From Sphingomonadaceae bacterium (GTDB lineage: Bacteria > Pseudomonadota > Alphaproteobacteria > Sphingomonadales > Sphingomonadaceae): 33,039 nucleotides of DNA. Below the pieces are notes generated by a model, which made no database searches, was not told the DNA's origin, and was given only the letters and a program-made list of their open reading frames with translations. Numbering within the stretch: position 1 is the stretch's first letter; every line of letters starts with the position of its first letter. The stretch lies in contig PKED01000054.1 in the NCBI GenBank assembly GCA_002863155.1, positions 1 through 33,039 on the forward strand, in the 5' to 3' direction. A program made the position numbers and the translations under genes. Positions 24,907 to 32,545 of this stretch are shown in pieces.

Positions 24907-25316
24907 AGCGCGCAGCGCTCGTCCTGCCAATTCTGCTTGTGCTGCCGGCGCCGGCGATCGCCGATTCGTCGCTGCCGCCCGCGAAGCTTGCCTATACGCA
25001 GCTGCCCGACCCGAAGCAGGAAGCCGCCGCGCAAAAGCTGATGCTGACGTTGCGCTGCCTCGTTTGTCAGGGGCAGTCGATTGCCGACAGCGACGCCGAA
25101 ATGGCGGGCGATATGCGGGCACTGGTGCGTCGCCGGATCGCAGCAGGTGAAACGCCGCAGGCCGTGCGCGACTGGCTGATCGCGCGCTACGGCGATTATG
25201 TAACCTATGATCCGCCGCTCTCGGCGGCGACACTGCCGCTGTGGATCGCGCCGATTGCGTTGATCGCGTTCGGGCTGTGGCTTGCGCGCGGCAGCTTCAA
25301 GCGGAAGCCGCGCTGA
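24903..25316 (+). CDS. ccmH: cytochrome c maturation thiol reductant CcmH
   Basis: This 137-residue protein has a signal peptide (residues 1-20), the redox motif L50-R-C52-L-V-C55-Q (LRCLVCQGQSIADSDA), a three-helix domain and a C-terminal membrane helix (about residues 110-128). That is the short CcmH (CcmL-type) form, with the TPR part encoded separately by the next gene. It reduces apocytochrome c haem-site cysteines together with CcmG. ATGA overlap with ccmG. Confidence 0.95.
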   Translation: MKRAALVLPILLVLPAPAIADSSLPPAKLAYTQLPDPKQEAAAQKLMLTLRCLVCQGQSIADSDAEMAGDMRALVRRRIAAGETPQAVRDWLIARYGDYVTYDPPLSAATLPLWIAPIALIAFGLWLARGSFKRKPR

Positions 25317-25957
25317 TGGGTTGGGTCGCGCTTGCCATGGTCGCCGTGCTTGCCGCCGGGCTGATGTTGATCCTGCGCGTGCCGCGGCTGTTGTGGACGA
25401 TTGCGGCGGCTGCTCTGATGCTGGGCTGTGCGGGCTATGCGATCCAGGGGAGTCCCAACCTGCCCTCTGCCGCGCCGAGGCCACAGGTGAAATCGATCGA
25501 GACCGCACCCGAGCTGATCGCGCTCCGGACCCAGATGTGGGGCGGGTTCACGGTCGAATCGCAATATGAGGTTGCCTTCGACGCGCTGATGCGGAGCGGC
25601 GCGGCGGCGAGCGCGGTCAAGCTCGCGATCGCCGGCGTGACCAAATATCCCGATAGTGCCGAGCTGTGGACCGATCTTGGCAGCGCGCTCGTGACGCACG
25701 ACGGCAGCATGTCGCCGTCCGCGCGTTTCGCCTTCGACCGTGCTGTCGCGCTGGCGCCGCAGCATCCCGCGCCGCGCTTTTTCAGGGGGCTCGGGCATAT
25801 CCAGAGCGGCCGGCTAGACGATGGGCGGGCTGATTGGCTGAAGGCGCTCGAACTGACGCCCGCAAACGCGCCCTATCGCGCCGGGATCGTCGAGCGGATC
25901 GCCGTGCTCGACCAGTTCATCGCGATGGCGGCGCAGGCGCGTGCCGAACAGCAGTGA
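25316..25957 (+). CDS. ccmI: CcmI/CycH-like TPR protein
   Basis: This 213-residue protein has two N-terminal membrane segments (about residues 3-21 and 25-43) and then a TPR-like helical domain (about residues 75-205), including AFDALMRSGAAASAVKLAIAG, LWTDLGSALVTHDGSMSPSARFAFDRAVALAPQHPAPRFFRGL and GRADWLKALELTP. This matches the C-terminal TPR half of CcmI/CycH, which captures the C-terminus of apocytochrome c. The ATG overlaps the ccmH stop by 1 bp (TGATG), and the gene closes the operon. It ends 26 bp from the convergent tspO. It is shorter than classical CcmI, so the name is by position and fold. Confidence 0.85.
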   Translation: MGWVALAMVAVLAAGLMLILRVPRLLWTIAAAALMLGCAGYAIQGSPNLPSAAPRPQVKSIETAPELIALRTQMWGGFTVESQYEVAFDALMRSGAAASAVKLAIAGVTKYPDSAELWTDLGSALVTHDGSMSPSARFAFDRAVALAPQHPAPRFFRGLGHIQSGRLDDGRADWLKALELTPANAPYRAGIVERIAVLDQFIAMAAQARAEQQ

Positions 25958-25983
25958 CGGACAAGCCGAAGCCGTTTGCCCGC

Positions 25984-26472
25984 TCAGCGGCGTGATCCGA
26001 ACGGGCCGTTCAGCTTCACGATCGTCCAGTTGAGGAACGCTGCAAAACTGACCCAGGCAAGGTAGGGCCAGATCAGCAAGCTGGCGAGCGGCGAGATCGG
26101 CCAAAGCATAACGACCATCGCGACGAGCGACGCCCACAGGAAAAACACCTCGACCAGCGCCCAGTCGGGTCGCCGGAGCTTGAAGAAGAGCGGGCTCCAT
26201 TTGAAATGGCAGATGGCGTTGCTGGCGAACAGGATGATGACGGTCGCGCGCTGCGTATCGGTAGCGGCCGCGTTCCAGGCGGTGACGCCCGACCATGCCG
26301 CAAGTCCCAGAATGATTGTCCAGGCCGGGCCAAACGCCCAGTTCGGCGGCTGCCACGGCGGTTTGCGAAGATTGTGATACCAGGCGTCGATCGGGGTCAT
26401 CAGCCCGCCGACGATGCCGAGAAACAGGGCGACGCCAACGGCGATGATGATCGGGGTCATGTCACTGTCCAT
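25984..26472 (-). CDS. tspO: TspO/MBR family tryptophan-rich sensory protein
   Basis: This 162-residue five-helix membrane protein has the TspO motifs WYHNLRKPPWQPPNWAFGPAWTII (residues ~30-53), the NAICHFKWSPLFF segment and a C-terminal WPYLAWVSFAAFLNWTIVKLN. TspO binds tetrapyrroles and, in Rhodobacter, modulates photosynthesis-gene expression with oxygen. Two starts are possible: 26472 (MDSDMTP) or 26460 (MTPII). The first leaves only 35 bp to the divergent bchI ATG, and those 35 bp hold a PpsR-type site. It is convergent with ccmI and marks the edge of the photosynthesis cluster here. Confidence 0.92.
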   Translation of the reverse strand: MDSDMTPIIIAVGVALFLGIVGGLMTPIDAWYHNLRKPPWQPPNWAFGPAWTIILGLAAWSGVTAWNAAATDTQRATVIILFASNAICHFKWSPLFFKLRRPDWALVEVFFLWASLVAMVVMLWPISPLASLLIWPYLAWVSFAAFLNWTIVKLNGPFGSRR

Positions 26473-26481
26473 CTTGCCGTG

Positions 26482-26499
26482 TGTCCAGTGCGTGTTACA
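26482..26499. promoter_or_regulatory. PpsR/CrtJ-type operator between tspO and bchI
   Basis: TGTCCAGTGCGTGTTACA matches the TGT-N12-ACA consensus of the redox- and light-responsive repressor PpsR/CrtJ. It lies 8 bp before the bchI ATG and 9 bp before the longer tspO start, so one bound repressor would cover both promoters. I found no partner site 8 bp away here, unlike the other two operator regions. The promoter boxes themselves are not clear. Confidence 0.7.
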
Positions 26500-26507
26500 C
26501 GCTCTGC

Positions 26508-27512
26508 ATGCGCGTGTCTTACCCGTTTTCCGCAATCGTCGGCCAGGACGAGATGAAGCTCGCCCTGCTGATCGCCGCCGTCGATCCGCGCATCGGCGGG
26601 GTGATGGTGTTCGGCGATCGCGGGACAGGCAAGTCGACGGCGGTTCGAGCACTTGCCGGGCTGTTGCCGGCGATGCCGGTCGTGCCCGGTTGCCGCTATC
26701 ACTGCGCCCCCGGTGAGGCGAATTGCCCCGCGCCGGAACTCCATCAGCGCGGCAAGGCGACCGCGCCGGTGCCTTTTGTCGACCTCCCGCTCGGCGCGAC
26801 CGAGGACCGGGTGGTCGGTGCGCTCGACCTCGAACGCGCGCTCGGCGCGGGCGAGAAGGCGTTCGAGCCGGGGCTGCTTGCGCGGGCGCATCGCGGCTTC
26901 CTTTATATCGACGAGATCAACCTGCTCGAGGATCACATCGTCGATCTCCTGCTCGATGTCGCGGCTTCTGGCGAGAATGTCGTCGAGCGTGAGGGGCTGT
27001 CGGTCCGCCATGCCGCCCGCTTCGTGTTGGTCGGCAGCGGCAACCCCGAAGAGGGCGAATTGCGACCCCAACTGCTCGATCGGTTCGGTTTGTCGGTCGA
27101 AGTCAGGACGCCGCAGGAACTGAAGGCGCGCGTGGAAATCCTGCGCCGCTGCGATGCGTTCGAGCGCGACGCTGCGCTGTTTGCCGAAAGCTGGGGCAAG
27201 GCGGAACGCAAGACCCTGAAGCAGATTGCGAAGGGGAGGGACCTGTTGCCCGAGGTCGAGATTCCCGACGCGGTCCTGACGCGCGCATCCGAACTGTGCA
27301 TCGCCGTCGGCGCGGACGGCCTGCGCGGCGAATTGACGCTGATGCGAAGCGCGCGCGCGCTGGCGGCGCTGGAGGGCGACCGCGCCGTCGGCATCGCTCA
27401 TCTCAAGCGCGTCGCGCCGCTGGCGCTGCGCCACCGGCTCCGTCGGAACGTGCTCGACGACACCGGTTCGACCGCGCGGATCGAGCGCGCCGTGGCCGAT
27501 CTTTTCGCGTGA
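26508..27512 (+). CDS. bchI: magnesium chelatase ATPase subunit I
   Basis: This 334-residue AAA+ ATPase carries Walker A GDRGTGKS (residues 36-43) and the Walker B region [17 protein letters not shown], plus the [22 protein letters not shown] sensor segment diagnostic of Mg-chelatase I subunits. With BchD and BchH it inserts Mg into protoporphyrin IX, the first committed step to bacteriochlorophyll. The ATG at 26508 gives the family N-terminus ([17 protein letters not shown]). A GTG nine codons upstream would place the PpsR site inside the gene and is less likely. It overlaps bchD by 4 bp (GTGA). Confidence 0.97.
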   Translation: MRVSYPFSAIVGQDEMKLALLIAAVDPRIGGVMVFGDRGTGKSTAVRALAGLLPAMPVVPGCRYHCAPGEANCPAPELHQRGKATAPVPFVDLPLGATEDRVVGALDLERALGAGEKAFEPGLLARAHRGFLYIDEINLLEDHIVDLLLDVAASGENVVEREGLSVRHAARFVLVGSGNPEEGELRPQLLDRFGLSVEVRTPQELKARVEILRRCDAFERDAALFAESWGKAERKTLKQIAKGRDLLPEVEIPDAVLTRASELCIAVGADGLRGELTLMRSARALAALEGDRAVGIAHLKRVAPLALRHRLRRNVLDDTGSTARIERAVADLFA

Positions 27513-29227
27513 TCGCCAGCGGCGCGCCGGCCGATTCTCTCGCCGATGCGCTGCTCGCGCTGCAGCTGTGCGCGATCGATCCCGGGCTTGGCGGCGTGGT
27601 CGCCCGGGGCGGCATGGTCGGCGACGAACTGGTCATCGCACTTGGTGCGGCAATCGGGACGGGAGCGCCGATCAGGCGGCTGCCCGCACATATCGACGAC
27701 GAGCGGCTTTTCGGCGGGCTCGATCTGGGGGCGACGCTTGGGGCCGGGCGTGTCGTCGCGCGCGAGGGATTGCTGGCCCAGGCTGATGGCGGGGCGATCA
27801 TCGTTCCGATGGCCGAGCGATTGAGCGACGGGGTGGCGGCGGCGATCGCAGCCGCGCTCGATACCGGCGCCGTCGTCGCCGAACGCGAAGGGACCCGCTT
27901 GGAGGCCGCAGCGCGGTTCGTGGTGCTGGCGCTGGACGAGGGCGTGGAGGACGAACGGACGCCTGCCGCACTCGCCGATCGGCTTGCCTTCTGGATCGAC
28001 CTGAGCGGCGCGAGGCCGTCCGCGCCGATGGTGCCGGTCGCGGTTCACGACGTCATGCGGTCGCCGCTTCCGGCCGCTGGCGACGACGCGCTCGACGCGC
28101 TGGTATCGATCGCGTTCGCGCTGGGGATCGAATCGATCCGGGCGCCGATCCTTGCCCTGCGCGCGGCGCGCGCGTCGGCGCGGCTGGCGGGTCGGGGAGA
28201 TGTTGGCGAGGCCGATCTGGCGCTGGCCGCGCGGCTGGTACTCGGGCCACGCGCGACACGGCTGCCCCCATCGCCCGAAAGCGACGCGCCGCCACCACCC
28301 GAAGCGGACGGCGATCCGCCGCCGCCCGACAATGACCGCCAGGAAGACGGCAAGGTCGATCGGCCCCCGCTCGACGATATCCTGCTCCAGGCCGCGATCG
28401 CATCGCTGCCGCCCGATGTGCTCAAGCGGCTCGCGGCAGGGGCGCAGGCCCGCCGTGCATTGTCGGTGGGCAAGGGTGCGAGGCAGCGATCGCCGAGCCG
28501 GGGAAGGCCGGTCGGCGTGCGGGCCGGGGTGCCGCGCGGCGGGCTGCGGCTGAGCATCATCGACACGCTTCGTGCCGCCGCCCCTTGGCAGCGGGTGCGG
28601 GCTGCGCCGCCGGGGCTGATCAAGCTGACCCGCGACGACCTGCGCATCCGCCGCTTCGAATCGCGGGCCGAGGCGCTGACGATCTTCGCGGTCGACGCGT
28701 CGGGTTCAGCCGCACTCGCGCGCCTCGCCGAGGCGAAGGGCGCCGTCGAGCTGCTGCTTGCCGAAGCTTATGTGAAGCGCGCGCAGGTCGCGCTGATCGC
28801 CTTTCGCGGGACCGAGGCCGAGCTGCTGCTGCCGCCGACACGGTCCCTGGCACGCGCCAAAAAGGCGCTGGGCGGGTTGCCCGGCGGCGGCGGAACGCCG
28901 CTGGCTGCCGGACTCGCCGCTGCGCTCGACCTTGCTGAGGGCGCGGCGCGGCGCGGGCGCACACCCTATCTGGTGATCCTGACCGATGGGCGCGGCAATG
29001 TCGCGGCCGATGGCTCGACGGTCCGTGCCCAGGCAGACGCCGATGCCGAAGACGCTGCCCGGGCGATCGCGCAAGCCGGTATTCCCACGGTCTTCGTCGA
29101 TACGTCGCCGCGCCCCCGGCCGGAGGGGGCCAGGCTCGCGGCGGTCATGCAGGCACGCTATCTCCCCCTGCCGAAGGCGGACGCGCGCACGATGCACGCG
29201 GCGGTGAGGGACGCGCATCATGCTTAG
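27509..29227 (+). CDS. bchD: magnesium chelatase subunit D
   Basis: This ~572-residue subunit has a degenerate AAA+ N-terminal half (about residues 1-245) without a recognisable Walker A motif, as usual for BchD. A proline/acidic linker follows (about 252-285, PPPPEADGDPPPPDND), then a C-terminal von Willebrand A domain with the MIDAS motif DASGS at 396-400 and TDGRG at 492-496. It forms a double ring with BchI and contacts BchH. The GTG at 27509 overlaps the bchI stop by 4 bp and yields the expected length; a frame opening further upstream at 27296 lies wholly over bchI and is not credible. Confidence 0.96.
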   Translation: MIASGAPADSLADALLALQLCAIDPGLGGVVARGGMVGDELVIALGAAIGTGAPIRRLPAHIDDERLFGGLDLGATLGAGRVVAREGLLAQADGGAIIVPMAERLSDGVAAAIAAALDTGAVVAEREGTRLEAAARFVVLALDEGVEDERTPAALADRLAFWIDLSGARPSAPMVPVAVHDVMRSPLPAAGDDALDALVSIAFALGIESIRAPILALRAARASARLAGRGDVGEADLALAARLVLGPRATRLPPSPESDAPPPPEADGDPPPPDNDRQEDGKVDRPPLDDILLQAAIASLPPDVLKRLAAGAQARRALSVGKGARQRSPSRGRPVGVRAGVPRGGLRLSIIDTLRAAAPWQRVRAAPPGLIKLTRDDLRIRRFESRAEALTIFAVDASGSAALARLAEAKGAVELLLAEAYVKRAQVALIAFRGTEAELLLPPTRSLARAKKALGGLPGGGGTPLAAGLAAALDLAEGAARRGRTPYLVILTDGRGNVAADGSTVRAQADADAEDAARAIAQAGIPTVFVDTSPRPRPEGARLAAVMQARYLPLPKADARTMHAAVRDAHHA

Positions 29228-30113
29228 CGATCGGGCCGAATGGGACCGTGAAGGGCGTGACTGGCCCAATCGCGACGCAAGCCGGTTTCTGACTGTCGGT
29301 CGGCTGCGCTGGCATGTGCAGGTTGCCGGGGCGGGGCCGGTGATGCTGCTTCTGCACGGGACGGGAGCGGCAACGCACAGCTGGCGATCGGTGCTGCCGC
29401 TGCTGGCCACGCAATTCACGGTCGTGGCGCCGGATTTGCCCGGGCACGGCTTCACCACCGGTCGACCCACAGGCGGATTGGGCATGACGTCGATGGCGCG
29501 TGCCGTTGCGGAACTGCTCGACGCGCTTGGCCTTCAACCGGATCTGGTGGTGGGCCATTCTGCAGGGGCAGCGATCGCGGTGCGGATGGCCATCGATGGA
29601 CTTGCTCGCCCGAGCGGAATCGTCGGGCTCAACGCTGCGCTGATGCCGTTTCCCGGCGTCGCCGCAAAGCTGTTTCCGACACTTGCGCGCTTGCTGTTCG
29701 TCAATCCGTTCGCGCCGCACCTGTTCGCAGCCCTGGCGCGGCAGCAGGGCGAGGTCGACCGGTTCCTGAAGCGCAGCACCGGATCGTGGATCGATGCAGC
29801 GGGGGCGGACTTCTATCGGCGGCTGTTCGCCACGCCGGCGCATTGTGCGGGCGCCATCACGATGATGGCCGATTGGGATCTCGATGCGCTGTCGCGCGAT
29901 CTACCCAAGCTCGGCGTGCCGCTGCTGCTCGTTCATGGCGAGGGCGACGCGATGATCCCGCAGACATCGGTGCAGAACGCAGCAGCGCTGGTGCCGCATG
30001 CCCGGCTGGAAACGATCGCCGGGCTCGGGCATCTGGCGCATGAGGAAGCACCCGATCGGATTGCCGGCCTGCTTACAGGCTTTACGCCTACGCCAGTCCT
30101 TCAGACGAGCTGA
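29220..30113 (+). CDS. bchO: BchO, alpha/beta-hydrolase of the Mg-chelatase operon
   Basis: This 297-residue alpha/beta hydrolase has the oxyanion-loop HGTG (46-49) and the nucleophile elbow GHSAGA with S114. LLLVHGEGDAMIP carries the acid, and a late histidine sits in GLGHLAHEE. BchO is conserved beside bchI and bchD in purple bacteria and is assigned as a putative Mg-chelatase accessory; its reaction is not established. It overlaps bchD by 8 bp and ends 13 bp inside the convergent crtC. Confidence 0.92.
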   Translation: MLSDRAEWDREGRDWPNRDASRFLTVGRLRWHVQVAGAGPVMLLLHGTGAATHSWRSVLPLLATQFTVVAPDLPGHGFTTGRPTGGLGMTSMARAVAELLDALGLQPDLVVGHSAGAAIAVRMAIDGLARPSGIVGLNAALMPFPGVAAKLFPTLARLLFVNPFAPHLFAALARQQGEVDRFLKRSTGSWIDAAGADFYRRLFATPAHCAGAITMMADWDLDALSRDLPKLGVPLLLVHGEGDAMIPQTSVQNAAALVPHARLETIAGLGHLAHEEAPDRIAGLLTGFTPTPVLQTS

Positions 30114-31228
30114 CGCGGCATCCGGAACGGCAACATCGCTTGCACGACCGGGCTGCGGAAACGGTTGAGCGACAGGCTTTCGTGCACCGCAAGCGCTTGC
30201 TCACCAAACAACCGCGTCGACAGTTCGGACCGGGCGTAAAAAGGCGCATCGATCCAGGTTTTGCGTACAATCGGCGCAGCGCCGGCATCGGCGCGGGTCA
30301 AGCGTTTGATGCCCCATCGCGAGCTTGGCAGCGGGGCGGTGGGTGGCGGCACGACATCTTCCCAATTTCCCTGCCGGTCCATCTTCAGCGCCAGTTCGAA
30401 GCGCTTGCCGTTGCGGCGCGTGCCTTCGTACAAGACCGCGACGTCGTGCTTGAGGTGCGCGCGCGACCAGTGCCAGTCGACAAAGCCGTCCTCGAGCGAT
30501 TCCTCGCCGAAATTCGAATCGAAATAGCCGTCGCCGCGCCACGCGGTACCCGGATGTGCCATCGCTACTTCCACGCGCGCGCGGGGGGCGATGGGGTGCC
30601 AGCGATGCTTGCCGGCCGGATGGAGGTGAAAGCCTGTGGTGCCGATCTGTTCGGGGCGCACGCACACGATCCCGCGAACCGGATAGCGGAGCGGCGCCGA
30701 CGTCTCGTTCAGGTGGATGAACAGCGCGTTCCCGTCCCAGTGAAGGCCGCTCGGCCCAACCTCGAAACTCGTCGCGTTGCGGGCGACCATGCTGCGCGGC
30801 CGTTCGGTCATGGCCCATGCATTCGCGCGCGGGCCGTTGAGCGACACGTTTACCGAGCAGAAATTCTCGGGATCGTGGCGGCCGCTAAGCTTGTAATATG
30901 GGGAAAAGACGCTGCCGATAAAGGCGATGATCGTCAGCCCGTAGCGGCCGCAATCGCTGGTGGCGTCGACATACCACCAGGCATAGCCGCCGGGCGCGAC
31001 CTCGACGTCGAACCGGGGGCCGATCGCGGGATAGCGCAGGCTGGCCGGCCGCACCGGCGCGCCCCGACCGGCGCGCGGTTCGACATGGTCGTCCGCGGGC
31101 GAGGCATTGGGCGGCAGCGCGCCGCCGATCCGGGCCAGCCCCGACCATAACGGACTCCAGTCGGGATCGAGCGTGCCGCGCGCCAGGGCGGGACTGGTGT
31201 TGGTCCGGAACGGCTCGGCAGTCGACAT
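30101..31228 (-). CDS. crtC: carotenoid 1,2-hydratase (hydroxyneurosporene synthase)
   Basis: This 375-residue protein has the CrtC family stretches GGYAWWYVDATSDCGRYGLTIIAFIGSVFSPYY, NAWAMTERP and GYFDSNFGEESLEDGFVDWHWSRA. CrtC adds water to the C1,2 double bond of neurosporene or lycopene ends, the step before CrtD and CrtF in spheroidene/spirilloxanthin synthesis. I chose ATG 31228 because GGAGAG lies about 7 nt upstream; the frame stays open to 31342, but that region overlaps the promoter. It is divergent from crtF across 95 bp, overlaps bchO at the 3' end by 13 bp, and no crtD lies next to it. Confidence 0.94.
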   Translation of the reverse strand: MSTAEPFRTNTSPALARGTLDPDWSPLWSGLARIGGALPPNASPADDHVEPRAGRGAPVRPASLRYPAIGPRFDVEVAPGGYAWWYVDATSDCGRYGLTIIAFIGSVFSPYYKLSGRHDPENFCSVNVSLNGPRANAWAMTERPRSMVARNATSFEVGPSGLHWDGNALFIHLNETSAPLRYPVRGIVCVRPEQIGTTGFHLHPAGKHRWHPIAPRARVEVAMAHPGTAWRGDGYFDSNFGEESLEDGFVDWHWSRAHLKHDVAVLYEGTRRNGKRFELALKMDRQGNWEDVVPPPTAPLPSSRWGIKRLTRADAGAAPIVRKTWIDAPFYARSELSTRLFGEQALAVHESLSLNRFRSPVVQAMLPFRMPRQLV

Positions 31229-31304
31229 GCGCACTCTCCGATACATCGGATGCCGCCGCATACGGCATCGTTCCCCAGCGGGTGATTGACGGCATCCCGG
31301 CAAC

Positions 31305-31348
31305 CGTCCAACTAATTGGACATATGAATCTGTTTCGATCAAGCGACA
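31305..31348. promoter_or_regulatory. tandem PpsR/CrtJ-type operators at crtC/crtF
   Basis: Two sites lie end to end. CGTCCAACTAATTGGACA (31305-31322) has a one-base deviation from TGT-N12-ACA but a perfect GTCCAA/TTGGAC inverted repeat. TGTTTCGATCAAGCGACA (31331-31348) fits the consensus exactly. They are separated by exactly 8 bp, the spacing described for cooperative CrtJ binding at Rhodobacter bchC. The second site overlaps the first codons of crtF, and the first is 76 bp upstream of the crtC start, so repression of both genes is plausible. Confidence 0.68.
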
Positions 31349-32448
31349 ATCTGCGCGTCCGGTGGATCAACTGGCGCAACGGGATCGTCGGCAATCCCGC
31401 GTTTCACCGGTTTGCGGCCCGGTTTCCATTGACCCGCCCGATCGCCCGGCGGCGGGCGCGGGCCATTTTCGATCTGGTCGCGGGCTTCACCTTCTCCCAA
31501 ATCCTGACGGCTTGCGTCGAACTCGGTCTGTTCGACAGGCTCGCAGCCGGGCCGGTCGCGCTCGAGTCGCTGGCGGCCGAATGGCGAATGCCGGTCGAGG
31601 CCGCGGATCGCCTGCTGCGCGCGGCTGCCGCGATCGGGATGACCGAGCCAATCGGCGACGGCAGATGGGCGCTCGGCGCGGACGGTGCGGCTCTGCGGGC
31701 CAATGGTGGCGTGGTCGAGATGATCGCGCATCACCGGCTGCTCTATGCCGACCTTGCCGATCCGGTTGCGTTGCTTCGGCGTGGCGGCGGGGGAGGGGAG
31801 CTGCAGCGCTTCTGGCACTATGCCGGGGAGTCGGGGCAAGGAAACGCGGAGGAGGTTGCCGCCTATTCGCGGCTGATGGCTGCCTCGCAGCCGCTGGTCG
31901 CGGCGGACGTCATCGATGCCTATGATTTTTCCCAGCACCGGCGGATGCTCGACATTGGCGGCGGAGAAGGGCGTTTCGTCCGGTCGGTCGCCGCCGCGGT
32001 CCCTGGGCTCGCGCTCGGGATGTTCGATCTGCCTGCGGTCGCGGCGCGCGCGGCGTCCGCCTTTGCTAACGAGGGGCTGGAGGGGCGGATCGCCACCCAT
32101 GGCGGCGACTTTCTCGCCGGACCCATTCCTGCCGGTTATGATCTGATAACGCTGGTGCGAGTGCTGCACGACCATGACGACAGGCCCGCGGCACATTTGC
32201 TGCGCAACATTCGTGCAGCGTTGCCACCGGGCGGGCGACTCGTGATCGCCGAGCCGCTTGCGCAGACCAAAGGCGCCGAGACGATCGGCGACGCCTATTT
32301 CGGCCTCTATCTCTGGGCGATGGGATCGGGGAGGCCAAGGAGTGCGACGGCCATCCGCACCATGCTCGACTCGGCGGGTTTCCATCGTTCCTGGACCGTT
32401 ACGACCGTGCTGCCGATCAATGTAAGCGTGATCGTCGCCGAAGCCTGA
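31324..32448 (+). CDS. crtF: demethylspheroidene/hydroxyneurosporene O-methyltransferase
   Basis: This 374-residue SAM-dependent methyltransferase has a dimerisation domain (residues ~1-170, with PLTRPIARRRARAIFDLVAGFTFSQIL, diagnostic of CrtF). The Rossmann SAM site LDIGGGEGRF spans about residues 209-218, and the catalytic region is VRVLHDHDD. It O-methylates the C1-hydroxyl made by CrtC and exposed after CrtD. The ATG at 31324 is preferred; a GTG at 31282 would add 14 residues that overlap the operator. No strong ribosome site precedes the ATG. bchC follows after 97 bp. Confidence 0.94.
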   Translation: MNLFRSSDNLRVRWINWRNGIVGNPAFHRFAARFPLTRPIARRRARAIFDLVAGFTFSQILTACVELGLFDRLAAGPVALESLAAEWRMPVEAADRLLRAAAAIGMTEPIGDGRWALGADGAALRANGGVVEMIAHHRLLYADLADPVALLRRGGGGGELQRFWHYAGESGQGNAEEVAAYSRLMAASQPLVAADVIDAYDFSQHRRMLDIGGGEGRFVRSVAAAVPGLALGMFDLPAVAARAASAFANEGLEGRIATHGGDFLAGPIPAGYDLITLVRVLHDHDDRPAAHLLRNIRAALPPGGRLVIAEPLAQTKGAETIGDAYFGLYLWAMGSGRPRSATAIRTMLDSAGFHRSWTVTTVLPINVSVIVAEA

Positions 32449-32456
32449 AAACGCGT

Positions 32457-32500
32457 CGTCCTAAAAAGTTGACAACCAATGCTGTCCAAGTAAGTTGACA
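32457..32500. promoter_or_regulatory. tandem PpsR/CrtJ-type operators upstream of bchC
   Basis: CGTCCTAAAAAGTTGACA (32457-32474) and TGTCCAAGTAAGTTGACA (32483-32500) are near copies, both ending AAGTTGACA, and are separated by exactly 8 bp. The second matches TGT-N12-ACA fully; the first differs at one base. Each ends in a TTGACA hexamer that could act as a -35 box; TATGTT at 32515-32520 is a possible -10 but only 14 bp from the nearer one. The layout resembles the cooperative CrtJ pair at R. capsulatus bchC. Confidence 0.78.
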
Positions 32501-32545
32501 GCTGCCGAAGTGGCTATGTTGCAGCTTCGCTTTTGGGGATCGGCG

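Noticed and set aside
26481..26507. GTG start for bchI nine codons upstream of the ATG
   Set aside because: It would put the PpsR operator inside the coding region, and the added residues are not part of the family N-terminus.
27296..27508. N-terminal extension of bchD upstream of the GTG at 27509
   Set aside because: It would overlap bchI by more than 200 bp in another frame, and the added residues are Arg/Ala-rich and unlike BchD; the GTGA overlap gives the normal length.
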